A DNA stretch of 64,000 bases from Warburgia ugandensis. Taxonomy: Eukaryota > Streptophyta > Magnoliopsida > Canellales > Canellaceae. This document shows positions 1 to 11,800 of the stretch, one piece after another. The stretch lies in the NCBI GenBank assembly GCA_035236585.1, contig CP141136.1, forward strand, positions 26,513,426-26,577,425, in the 5' to 3' direction. The notes beneath the pieces were generated by a model, which did not search any database, was not told the DNA's origin, and worked only from the letters and a program-made list of their open reading frames with translations. The translations under genes and the position numbers were made by a program. Numbering within the stretch: the first letter of the stretch is position 1; each line of letters begins with the position of its first letter.

Positions 1-1793
1 AGATAGTCACGACAAAGGTTGTGCTTTATCCAACCCAGTTGCATAACTGACTCGAGTAAAGGGGAGAATATGCCTGCTCAGTGGGAAGGCTTGTAATCTT
101 GAGGAAGACTTGATTGTCGAAGGATAGCCCGAAGTGCTCACAAATGGCTGTCTACTTGCTGAAGAGGTCACTGATGATTAATGATATCTTTGATTTATGA
201 GGGTTGTGAGATCAAATTCGGGCTTGTAAGTTGGGAAGGCCACATGATTGGAGTTTGCAGGGATTTTCAGTTGAGGGGCAATATCCTTCCTGATGTAATT
301 TCATTCGCTTTTCTTTTGGTCAGTGGAGCATGTTCATGTTTTTCTTTTATATAGATTCATATCCATATACCGTCCGTAATTTGACATCAAATGTCTTTTT
401 ACTGTTTCTGCTGCACGGTATCGACAGACTATTGCTTTTAGTTGTACAAATAAATTTTAGCTGTTTTAACCTTGGATCATCTCCATGGTAGGATAAAATG
501 CTCTCTCATTCATATATTAGTTACTTTGGTCTCGTTAATTCTGCAAGGTTAATATTTTCTTAGCTGATTGTGAGTCATCGATACATGCGTGGTCTAATGT
601 TCCATCCACAACTTCCAGTTTAGTTTGTTGTGTGTTTATGTAGGTTAATCTTCCACCTAAACAACTGACGTTTGTTTGTTATCTCTCACAGAAAGTTGCA
701 GAAAAATCCCACTAGAAATTGGAGCTTTGACTGGTTCACTTCGTCGGTATTCGCCTGGAAATAAAGCATCGGTTGAGACACTATAATCCCTTGGAAGTTG
801 AATCTGTTTGTTCATAGACATCCAGTTTTGGTTATAGATTCTCGTATTATGGGTTATTAATGCTGAAAGATCTGTCTTCTTTTGTACTTCAGATGTTTTC
901 AGTAGTCTTTCCATGACCTGCTAGATGCCATTCAAATAATCTAGTGCTGTGAGTGTCCACTTGATGACTTTTGGGCGTTTTTGTGCCTTCCAAGTGCGGT
1001 GCTAAGTGGCTTCACCAGCACATATTTATCCCCATTCAGCTCAACTCGCAGGTCCTACCTCTGCAGGAAAGTTAAAGAGTGGTTGGGCCTCTTGAAATGG
1101 TTCGAATCGTTCAAGCAGTTCATATACATAGTTGACAGGCCTTGCCTCTTAATTCTACTTGTTGGATGATCCTAACCGCAACGATGAGCGATTTTCAACA
1201 AATTGGAGGATGGGATTTGTCTGATCTACAACCTCTTACCAGGCTCCCATCTTTGTTAGACTAATAGTTAAATTAACCCTCCACTTAATGTTAAACCTTC
1301 TGTCGGGGATTTAACTGGCTCCATCTGTCTATTGCATTGATTTTGCGAATAATTTTCTGGTTCTCCAGTTTAGAAATGGCAGAACCTTCTAGGATTATTT
1401 CATCTCTGTCTGAATGGTTTATTACGTAGGAAGGGCAACGATACTATTCATTGATCATGGATTGCTAATCCGGCCCAAAACAGCCCCGGTCCTGTAAATG
1501 GAAAGGTAAAATTCACTAGCCACGAACAATTAATTGAGGGACTAATGCTCCTGTGCCAAACAGCCACCTTATTTGAAACCCGAGTCCTACACAGTTTTCT
1601 TCTTAGTCATTGAGAAAAATTCCTTCCATGGAAGTTTCTTTCTGCAGAGAAATTCTTATAAACAAGCAGTCCGTAGACTCTCTAACTGTGATGTTGGTCT
1701 CCCATTAGTTCCACTACGGCAAAAGGGCCAGTCTCCAATCAAAACAGAAAGGTGCACCAATCTTTTGCATTAAATTGCACGGATCCAAGTGAA
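1..1793. other. Stretch with no supportable gene
   Basis: No reading frame here matches a family I recognise. Short open frames exist on both strands (657-914 minus, 981-1169 plus), but neither has a recognisable motif or convincing splice context. The first few hundred bases are T-rich and could be the 3' untranslated end of a plus-strand gene lying left of the window; this is inference only. Confidence 0.4.
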
Positions 1794-1957
1794 GGGGAGC
1801 TTAGCACAACAGTAAGGTTGTCGTTGTAGGTCATGGGATCAAGGCATAGAGACAGCATCTTGTAAGAATATAAGATAAAGCTGCATACTAGATGCTTGTA
1901 GTCCGCCCCATCTTGGAACCCTGCATACACAGGAGATTTGACGTTGGGGCTGCCATT
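1794..1957 (+). mobile_element. Au-like SINE, near full length, diverged
   Basis: Begins GGGGAGC, has an A-box-like 'ttagcacaacagtaaggttg' and a B-box-like region around 'ggtcatgggatcaaggc', then the body and the 3' end 'ggggctgcc'. It aligns end to end with the other copies in this window (best reference copy 58723-58901). It is tRNA-derived and non-autonomous. I could not see a clear target-site duplication, so it is probably an old insertion. Confidence 0.85.
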
Positions 1958-2198
1958 ATCTTTTGAAATCTAAGTGTTCATGATAAGTCCAGAAAATCAA
2001 GAATTTAAGTATGTACTAAATCAAGCTACTGATTGGGCTAATGCAATCTATGTCAATAAATTTCCTCTTAGCATAAGGTTTAATGGAGAAGGTATATATC
2101 TTTCTACTTTTTCTTTTGCATGGCAGCAAGCAAGCAAGCCCAAAAATATCAAACTGAAAAGCATCAAGCAACTACCCATCCTCTACCGAAACTAAATT

Positions 2199-5100
2199 TT
2201 ACAGTCCGGTAGGCATTGGTTTCCTCCTTTTCGCGTTCTGCCGTCTGTAGATTCTCTTCATGTACTCTGGTTTGATGGAGTGGTCACTTTCGATCTGACT
2301 TCTGGAAGTAGGCTCTTCTGGTTCTCGTATGACATTACGGATCTGACTTCCTTTCAGTTGGTGATTGGCTTTTTCAGTATTCAGTTTGGTGGTGTCCTGA
2401 GGAAAGCTCATGTTGTCTTCTCTAGCCTGAAAGTTCTCAGGCTGTTTTGACCGATCATCTTCATAAATCATATCCTTCGCCGTACCCAGCGATGAGTTTG
2501 CATTTACACCTTCACTTTCTGGAGTAGACTGTAACTGCTCAAGTTGACTGTCACCTTCTATTGAACTGCTGTTACTATTACCATCTGTCGTTATCAAACT
2601 TTCGCCATCTTGAGAATTCTCAGTAGTTTCGGTCTTCGAATTGGTAGAATTCAGTTCTCTTTGCTCTTTCAAACCTTCACCATCATGGGAAGTATGAGCC
2701 GCTTGTAGATGTCCATTGCTGGATTCTGTTTCTTGTTCATTGCGTTTCCAAGTGTTTTTGTTACCTTCTGTTTTCAATCCTTCACCATCCGCAGAGTTCT
2801 GTGGCATTTTATAAGCTGCGGTTTGTTCATTACCTTCAATTCTGTTTCCACCATTGGTTTCACCTCCAGCTTCAAAATTTCCACCATCTTGAGAAGTTTG
2901 CGACATTTCTGATCGCACAGTGGTAGAAACTGGTTCTTGCTGCGTCACTTCCAGTGTTGAATTTCCCTCGTTCATTCTCAAATTTGTATCATGTTGATAA
3001 CTCTCGTTCTTCTTTGACTCCCCACCTCTGGTAGTTGCTTCCTGGCCTTTGCCTTCTTTCACTTCATTTTCACCACTTTCGACTCTGATGCTGGGGACTA
3101 CGCCATATTGGGAGTTCTCATCGCTGTTCAACTCCTCATTCTTCCCAATAGCTCTCCTCCTGCTCTTCACGTTGCTAACATAGGCTCGTTCATTTCCTCT
3201 TCTAGACCTTGCATCATTTAGAGATTGCTTCGTCATTACAAATCTTTTTCTAGTTCTGGACATGCCATCCAATTCGCTATCCTTGACATCTTCAGAATTC
3301 TTAGGTACATCTTGCCCATATCTTGAAAAGCCTTGGTCTTTATCCCTCATCACTTCTGAAGCGAAACCTTCTCCATCTCGAGAAGGCATCTCCAACTTCC
3401 CATATTTGAGAATTTCTCCCTGATCCTTCCTCTCCCGAGTGTTCTCTATACCATTTTCACCTCTTTTTGTGGAATCTTCATCTTTTCGAGAATCTGTAAG
3501 CTTATCAAACTGCGCCTGTTCTCTAGTTTCTCTCTTCCATTGTTCCTCCCCTACATCTCCACTTCGAGTTCTACCTCTTTCTGTCCAACCTTCACCCTCT
3601 TGATTGTGAACTTCCACCAGTGTTTGATATGCTTTCACATTTCTGGTATCATTATCACCTTTCTTTGTTAAAGCACGGGTATTTTGAGTATCTGAATTTG
3701 TTGCTAACTGTCCCTCTCCAGAAGCTGTACCCTCTTCTTTACCATCATTTCTAGGAATGTAATTCTTTTGCAGGATAACACCCTTGGTGGTTGGATTCAG
3801 AGGCAGCTTCGATGGGTCATCAGTGCTAACTGACCAGATATTACTTGTTTTCTCAAGACGTAGCTTCATCTCTTCAATTTCAGCTTCTTTCTGCTTTAAG
3901 AGCTGTGTTAGAGCTGTTAACTGATTATCATCATTTACATGCTCCATCTCATTTTCTGCCAGCAATCTGATCCTATTGTCCTTCTCGTCAATGGTTGCTT
4001 CCAGAGCTTGTTGTTCTTCTTTGAACGACGCCAACATGGATTGCACTTCCATGAGCTTACTATTGAGATCCATTTTCTGAGTCCTCAGAGTTATTACCTT
4101 ACCTTTCGTTTCTTCCAGTTTTCTTTTCACTTCTTTGGAAGAATCTCTTTCTTTCTGCCAAAAGCCATAAATAAACAGGAGCCAGTACATAACAATAATG
4201 GATTAAATGAAATAAAAACGGATCATCATATCTCGGATTCAGTCTATATACTAATAAGCAAGCAATTCTCATCCAATGGCAAACAATTAACAGATCCAGA
4301 TCGAATCATTTAGATGATAAAATGTATGTGGATGGCAAATTCATTCATGAAACAGAGTTTCAATTCAGTTTCTCTAGCAATACTGGTTTTGAAGTGAGTC
4401 CATTTTAGCACGAATTTGATTAGATTGATCAAAGACATGCACAGTGGATAAACAAAAACATTGATTTTAAATCATGTTTATTGAAAGTAATTCCTTTTGT
4501 CAATTACAAAGATTACACACAAGGAATTTGGATTGTCATTCCTACACCAAGCAGGACACTGTGACTCAGTACGGTGCATTTTCCGGAAAGATATTGGCCA
4601 TTGATATTCTTCACGGCGAGGGTGCAGGTGTGACAGTCAGACTTGGAATAATGTAAAGCAAAATGGTCATGACCATTCATATACACAATGTTTACCATGA
4701 TCATGATCCTTCATCTGAGGGGACCCAACTATAGATGCAGAGTAAAACTGACTCCGGATAACAGAAACATAAAGCACACATTCTACATTTCTACCTAGCA
4801 TGCCCACAAAAAACACTACCAACTCCATTGAATCAGTGTTCATTTGTTCTCAATCTTAACCATTCGCTTGGAAACCTTTGATCAAACATGTAAATCATTC
4901 CTTAGGTTTTACTTGACGCAAATGTCATGTAATTGCCTCGGCTCAAGCTTCTCATTCTCTTCAAATTCATCTGAGCCTTCCCCCTGGTACTCTTGCCATA
5001 TACAATGGGGAAAGATAGTAAGGATTGCACTAAAAAAGACACTACTCAGACACCTGTAACTGGGTCCACGCACATGATTTAGCATGACTAGCCCTTCATC

Positions 5101-5504
5101 CTGAGGGCAAGAAACATTCATGCAATGATCATAACAACTAGATCAATTAAATTTCAATCAGATAACTAAAGTTAGTCCAAATCCAAGCACCCAGATCAAA
5201 TGGGAGAGCTAGAATTTGGTGGATGGTGCAGATAGTAGCAGCCCCATTTTGATTCGTAGGAGATATCACAAGATCACAAGGGCCTCATGGAGAAGAAGAG
5301 CAAGATGAAAATGCCAAGACTTACCTGCAAGAGAAGTTGGAGGGCGATTAATTCCTGGTCCTTGTCTTTGATGAGGAGATTGAAGAGTCGTCTCTCTCTA
5401 AGTTTGTGAAGGACTAGTACCCCCAATATTGCTGCACCAAAGGCCAATAGTAACATCATACCATATGGCCTTCCTCTACTGTTCTTTGGTCCACCCACAG
5501 CCAT
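2199..5504 (-). CDS. Membrane-anchored coiled-coil protein, micronuclear linker histone polyprotein-like family
   Basis: Two exons: 5504-5325 and 4154-2199, joined in phase 0 across a 1.17-kb intron (donor CAG|GTAAGT, acceptor ggcag|AAAGAG), giving 711 residues. The N-terminus (MAVGGPKNSRGRPYG) is followed by one hydrophobic segment at about residues 15-34 and a basic flank (HKLRERR), so it is probably an N-terminal signal anchor. Residues about 45-150 are a heptad-rich coiled coil (KDKDQELIALQLLLQ continuing into KERDSSKEVKRKLEETKGK). The remaining ~550 residues are hydrophilic, rich in E, S, N, G, K and R, with a recurring DGEG module, and end in a basic tail (RRQNAKRRKPMPTGL). From memory the first ~150 residues match the plant family named 'micronuclear linker histone polyprotein-like'; the name reflects composition, and the function is unknown. 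The start is the first Met after a CT-rich leader. The low-complexity tail could hide a further short intron, but the frame stays open. Confidence 0.85.
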
Positions 5505-5795
5505 CTCTCTCTCTCTCTCTCTCTAAGAATCCCTTTTATGTAAAAGCCAATTTAGGAGAAACAAAAGCTGCTTCTTCTTCTCTCTCTCAAGCTCTGGTTA
5601 TAGTAGCCAGAACAGCCCCTTTTGCTTCATACCCAAGAGAAAGAATCTCTCTCTCTCTCATTAAAGAATCCTTGCTATGTTAGCAATACCTGAGGAGAAC
5701 CAGAAGCTTCTTCTCCTTCATCTCTTCTCAAGCTCTGGTTATATCAGAAAGAACTGATGCTTCATAACTAAGAAGTCTCTCTCTCTCTCTAACAC
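5505..5795 (-). repeat. Duplicated GA-rich 5' leader of the upstream-reading gene
   Basis: Immediately upstream of the ATG at 5504 a ~138-bp block occurs twice (about 5525-5661 and 5662-5792). Each copy has an 'aagaatcc...tatg' start, a shared 'tctcaagctctggttat' core and a terminal CT tract (GA repeat on the gene strand). The sequence is consistent with a 5' untranslated leader or core promoter that has been tandemly duplicated. GA-rich leaders are common binding targets of plant BPC/GAGA-type factors; that role here is inference. Confidence 0.65.
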
Positions 5796-7505
5796 GTAGA
5801 AATAGAGTGAGAGAGGTGGAAGAAGCATGGGAGCATGTGTGAGGGGCGCTGATTCTTGCATTCCATTTTTCTATTTTTGGTTTATCCTGATATCTTCCCT
5901 TGCTTCAATTACCGAACTACCCTTACTGGCCCGTCCATAGCAGTGGATCTTTGTTAGAAGATGCCGAGAAAAATAGTACACCCCTTTCTGTGTCTTTCAT
6001 GCGGCCTTTTAGAGAGTGAGAGAGGCGATGCAACCGATCTTATCGCAGCCGTATGCAGGCTTACTTTTTGAAGGTCCTTTTTTTATTATCAACCTTCATC
6101 TGATTCGTGTCATGACTAGCAGTCTAATATGAAAATTATGATTATTTTATATTTATATTTTTAAATATTTTAAAGTTAAAAAATAAACACTACTTTGAGA
6201 CTTTTCTAAGTTACAATCTCTATTTTTTACTTTGAAATATCTCAAAATGAAGGCATAGGGCAAGGATAATTCCAAAAGAATGTAGATAGAAATGAAAAAT
6301 AAAAAATAAAAAAATTTAACTTCGGAACAAACGAAGCTACAATATTTAAGAGAGGAGAACGAAGGAACAAGATTCATGTGACCAAGCTGTAATCTTGGTA
6401 AAGTCTCGATGACCATATTATGTATTATGCATGCAACCAAATTTGTCTCTTCCTCAGGGAGGCTCATCTTTTAAGCCTCGAAAGGCAGGATTAGGCTATC
6501 AGTCAAGCAATAATAATACTCCTAAAATGTAATATATTCATAAAAATAGGGTGCTAATTATAAAAAAGTAGGCGTAGGATTTTCTATGAAAAGGGCCATG
6601 CATTAATTAAGGGCAAAGTAATGAGCATTAATCGATGCATGTTCAAAAGGGTGAGCCCGTCGGAGTTTACAAGGTGGGGAGGGCAAATTAGTTCCCTAGA
6701 CATGTGACCTACTCACTGTACAGACTTTCCCATACCTTGGACCGTTGACAAACACTTTACCCGTGCTTTTAATTGATAATTGCACTCTACTTTTTGTCTC
6801 ATTCGAGAAATGCTAACTTTCAATTACCATAACTGGGCGCACCCTTGGATGAACCCCACCCGTTCAGCTTATTTCTCTGCCTTTGATATCTTGTAAAAGA
6901 AACGATTGAATCATCTTAGCCTCCAAAATTGTGCTTAAAACCGTTGGTTTTCTATGATCACATGTAGACATTTTTTCAGACGCGAGAATAACCCGCTGAG
7001 CTCGTCTCTTGATCAAAAGTTGGAGCGATCGGATGGACGGTCTAGATCTGAAAACAAACTAAATTGAAATATATTTGATCGATACAATTAGTGATGTTAT
7101 CCTAACCAGGTATTATGGGGTCATTTTCTTCACTTCATTATTCAGCCTTTGGAAATCAGCAAAGCATTTAAGAACTTGCTTCCCAATTTTTTGCCAGTCC
7201 GAACTTGGAAGTGGTAGAATAGACCTGCCAGGTTGTTTTGAGTCTGAACTTTGGTAAAGGCACTCACTTGTTTATGAACGGAAATATTGCAAGCTGGCCT
7301 ACTTTTTTAGTGATCCCAACCGTCCATCTGTAATTGTGCTCACCGATGAGCCACTTACCACAGTTTAGAGATATTTAACAACTCTTAAGAGCTGGCACAG
7401 GTAATGGAGAATTTTGGCTTACAATGTCGTAGAATTGTGGGACCTAGTCTTACCCATGCCAGCTCTTATTTTCATTAGGTGAGAGTCCAATTCTTATTCT
7501 CAGTC
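5796..7505. other. Intergenic, nothing recognised
   Basis: AT-rich DNA with no supportable gene. A 104-residue minus-strand frame at 6153-6467 (start MSLPEEETNLVACIIHNMV) has no extension or splice context that I can defend. Several short A/T-rich blocks resemble eroded transposon sequence, but no termini could be found. Confidence 0.4.
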
Positions 7506-7702
7506 GTGGAGACAACTGAAGGGGAGCCTTGGCGAATCGATAGAGGACTTTGAGGTCATGAATTCAAAGCATAGAAACAACTTCTTCCAAAATACAAGGT
7601 AAAGCTTAGTACTATTGACGCTAGTGGTCCGCCCATTCCCCAGACCTCGCATATGCAGGAGCTCATAGACCAGGGCGGCCTTTACTTGTGGAGACAACTG
7701 AA
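7506..7702 (+). mobile_element. Au-like SINE with 15-bp target-site duplication
   Basis: The SINE body is 7521-7684 (ggggagccttggcg ... cagggcggccttta), flanked by the direct duplication GTGGAGACAACTGAA at 7506-7520 and 7688-7702. The promoter part is slightly shortened and the body carries many substitutions. Confidence 0.9.
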
Positions 7703-8036
7703 ATCCACCCAAGTGAATTCAACTTCAGTAAGTATAGTTCTTAGAATTCAATTCCTTTACTTAAGAATTAGATTCCAAGTTCACACAACCCCGCAAGGAA
7801 CATTTTCTTTTAGTAAGTTTGAGAATAGATATGGGCAGACCCCAATTCTTCTTATTCTCACTTCTGGTGAGAATTGAAATCCACCCAAGTGATTCAAGTG
7901 ACTGTAAAAAGCACAACCACCAGGATCTAGTTCCTAAGAATTCAATTCCTTGCTTAAGAATTAGATTTGAAGTGCACAGCCCACTAGGAACAGGTTCTCT
8001 CTTCTCTTTCAGTAAGTTTGAGGATAGATATGGGCT
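7688..8036 (+). repeat. Diverged tandem duplication, ~178-bp period
   Basis: Copy 1 (about 7688-7865) and copy 2 (about 7866-8036) share 'aattgaaatccacccaagtg', 'ttcctaagaattcaattcctt', 'cttaagaattagatt' and 'cagtaagtttgaggatagatatggg'. The SINE at 7521 landed at the left edge of copy 1. No coding potential is apparent. Confidence 0.75.
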
Positions 8037-8899
8037 TGAGCATCTGTCTCAGTTCGAAGGTGCTCTGTTTCACAATCACTAGGCTGTGGATTCAAGTCCA
8101 CAAAGTCTAAGAACGGAGAAACACAGGAAAATTATTCCAGGAGTCAAGGGCAGAAGCTGCAAACAAAGCCAGTTCTGATATTGTCAGTCAAATTAGAATT
8201 GCTGTTGCAAATTCAGCTGTAGCATTACGATCATTCTCACAAGATTGCAGTATCTTGAGAGTTGAGAGTAATATGATGTATAAGAGCATACAAATCATTC
8301 TAACAACAAGTTCAACATAGAATCTAGCTCCATCTATAACAAAACTGGACCTTGTTTCAGAAGCACGACTGATTTACATGACAAAGATCATTAGTTACAC
8401 TCTTTTTTCTTTTATCGTTGCATCCCGCTCGAGCTGACCCGAGAAACAGGCATCGAGTTAGCTATACAACAGCATCCAGGAAAGAAACCTAAGTGCCTGA
8501 AGTTTTCACAACAAGTATACAGGTTGCCTACCTTCTTTGAGGACAGCAACATGCCACAAAGAAACCCCGTGTTGCAGATGTATTATGAGATAGATAATAA
8601 GAGTTGATCATGTTTTATAGTTCCTTTTCTTCAGGTTTTCGGTATGATCGCAAGGAGATCTGTATCAGAAGACACATTAATGAGACTAGTGACCTTGGAG
8701 AAACTACATATGTTGCTCCAAGCCAGTGACATGAACAGTAAACAACTGTATATATGAATTAAACTTCAGAAAGTATATGATAGGGGAATTAAAACAATAC
8801 ACGAATAATATCAAATTGTGGCCTCGTTGAAGAAAATCTATAAAGCTGAAACAAGATATTCAATGATCCCTTACCGCTAAAAGCATGCAATGCTGAAGA

Positions 8900-11800
8900 T
8901 CAATCAACGTCCTTCACATCAGCTTCAATATCAACCACTTTTGCAGATGAAGCTTTTCCTGCCGACAACAAAGGAGAACAGATCAGGATTAGAAGGGATA
9001 TTACTTGATATCTTGAAGGAAATTAACACCCAAAAGACAAACTTAAGAGAAATTGAAGGACTTACTTTTCTCAGAGAATGGCGAAAAGCCATTGAAAGCT
9101 TGACCAAATGTGGCTGACTGGTTGGAGGAGAACCTAGTAGGTTCTCTAACAAATTTGTTTTCATGCACTGGAGTTGCACTGGAGCGTGTTAGAACATATA
9201 ATTTTCAGCCAAATAATACACACTTGACCTCAAGTTCAAAACAAGTAAGTCCTTTGATTTATTGTTAGTTCTTTAACTGTTACACTATGATGGCTCCATT
9301 TGGTGGTCATGTCATCAGGCCAGCATCTTCTTTTCATAGTTCCCTTGTGCACGTGTATTATAAGTGCCAAAGCAACATGAACTATGGATAGAGAAAGAAT
9401 ACTATATTGGCTTGGCCTATTACTGATCATTTTTACTTCACCTACTGAGCCTTGCCCATTGGAAGAGAGTGGATGATCCTTGTGCAGGTTTTCAAACTAC
9501 CTGGGAATCCATAAGTAGGTGATGTGGAAATGAACTATTAAATTGCGATTGCCGAGCCCGCTCCTATGTATCCAACAGTTCCAAAGTGTTTAGGCGATGC
9601 TTTAGCACGTGACATTAATATTGATCATGTAGGAAGAAAACTATCAGGTCCTCTAATTGAGCATGAGTCTGAGTCATATGATCAACATGGACTCGATAAA
9701 ATTAAGATGCTCATTTGGTAGGCCTGCAGGGCAAAAATTGATCGATGGATCCTAACCACCACATGAAAGAGCAGAGCTGAATGTGGACCTTCTAAGTTCC
9801 ATTTCAAGAAGCGCTCCACTTTTTGTTTTGGAATGGAATGCTTCAGCATTCAGCTCGTTTTACTGTTCCATTTAAGAAAGATGCACAAAATTTATGCTTG
9901 AAAATCTTAAAATAGAACAAAATATTAATAGATAACAACAACAGTAGCAGAACTTAAAGCAAGGTTAAATTACATGTTTTACATGGTGAAGTCTACTCTC
10001 GAGATAAAATATCATGTTAATATTATATATATAACATATGAGTTCATCTGAGAAAAACCCACACTATCTGCATAAAGTGTCTTGTCAAAGTACCCTTCCT
10101 GCATACTTTCAAAAAAAGGCACATTGTGTCTATGTGCACATCATGGTTGATGCATAAGAAATCTCAAAATTTTTGCATGAAAATTCTGAATTAGCACTAA
10201 CCTGAGAAAGGTTGAGTACAGAATGGACACAGCTGCACACCATCCTTTAGAGAAGATCTAGTATATCACATCAAACAGAGTAAGGTCCAGATGCAAATCT
10301 TTAAGAATGTAGTCGAAGTCAAATAGAACAGACTGCACAAGATAGGCTCTACGGTGATTAAGATTTTCAGTTTAAGCAACTTACTTGAAGATCTGGAAAT
10401 CATTTCCACAGTTGGGGCACTGCATATATTCCAGGTAAAACAAAAGAGATCATTAATAAACTCAAATGATGTCAATAGAGTACAATGAAATCCACTGGAT
10501 GCATAAGATACGCAACTAATAAGGATCTTTAGTCTGATCGGAGGTTGATTCAAGAAATTGAAATAATTGACATAACCTATTGAAGTTTCCAGTACTGTTG
10601 GTCCCAGAATGAGAGAAATCAATTGTTGACACTTTTGTAATCCAGAATCTTGCTGAATCATAGAGACTAAGGTGACTGATAAAAGAGGGGAATCTGATGG
10701 CCTCAATGCAAGTCCGAAAAAATTTGGATAACTCGGTTTGGAATAATTTATTTTACTCTTGAAAGAAATGAAACTACATTCAAAGAATAGAAGTAACAAC
10801 TCCAAAATGTGTCTTTTTGCAAAAACAAATATATGCATATCTGTCTGCGTTTCTGGTAAGATATCCTTAACTTTAGATTCATCATTTAGAATTTCAACCA
10901 TGCATCGAAAAGGGTGTTCAAACTGGCACTTTTTCCAAATTTCTTCACTCTTATACAATTTAGCAGTTCTCGATAGCTACAGAAGGTTACTAAAATTACC
11001 TTTTCTTGGTTTATAATCTAGAAGAAGTGCTTCATTATAGACTAAAACAGGTTTCCACATCCCTCTCTTACAGGAAGAAATTTCTAGATAGCAGTTTAAA
11101 TTTCAAGGAAAATAGATAGACCAGAAATAATGAAGAAATTTCTAAAACTTAGAGCTAGTGTCCTCAAAGAGCTCCATAATGACAAGCTCTTAGGTAGTTG
11201 ACCAGAAATAATGGAGTAACTTGCATTTCTTATGTACTAGCACAATGGAAGTAAGACGAGAAGTATAACATTTGAAAGAATTCTTACACTGTCTTGAACT
11301 ATATCTCGTCCAGCAAACCACAAGAAAGCACCCAACCCAGCAATTGGTAGGATCACTGCAAGCAGCTGTTTGGATGTAACATCAGATTAGCAGACAGGTG
11401 AAAAACATATGCGTTGTGAATTTAAAAGCTCAATGCTGTCTAGGTTTACAGTAAGTAACACAAACTAGAGAAGGATATATCCATCAAGCCATCTAAAACT
11501 TGTAACTAATTTCCCACTAAGGATGACTCTCCAACATGTCATCCCAAGTTTAAACATCAATACAGAATACTGGGCAAATGAGCTAGAAAAAAAAGAAAAA
11601 GAAAAGTCAATTAGCACTATGAGTATTTTCAACTTTCATAGGGTGATAAGGAAATGGATCTTCGAGTAGCCATTATAAAAGAAAAATTAGGTCTTCAGGG
11701 TAAATCTCTGCCTAAGGAGGCACCCGATTAGTTGTAGAGACAGTTAAAGCTTAATGAAAATAGAGGCACACACCCTGAAAACAAAAGATATTGAAGCAAA

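Noticed and set aside
6153..6467. Possible transposase fragment (LVACIIHNMV)
   Set aside because: The resemblance to a helix of PIF/Harbinger-type proteins is too short and there is no neighbouring catalytic motif.
10266..10958. 230-codon minus-strand open frame
   Set aside because: It runs through introns 2-3 of the 8900-14187 gene in a different frame from the spliced exon at 10385-10419, and has no family resemblance.
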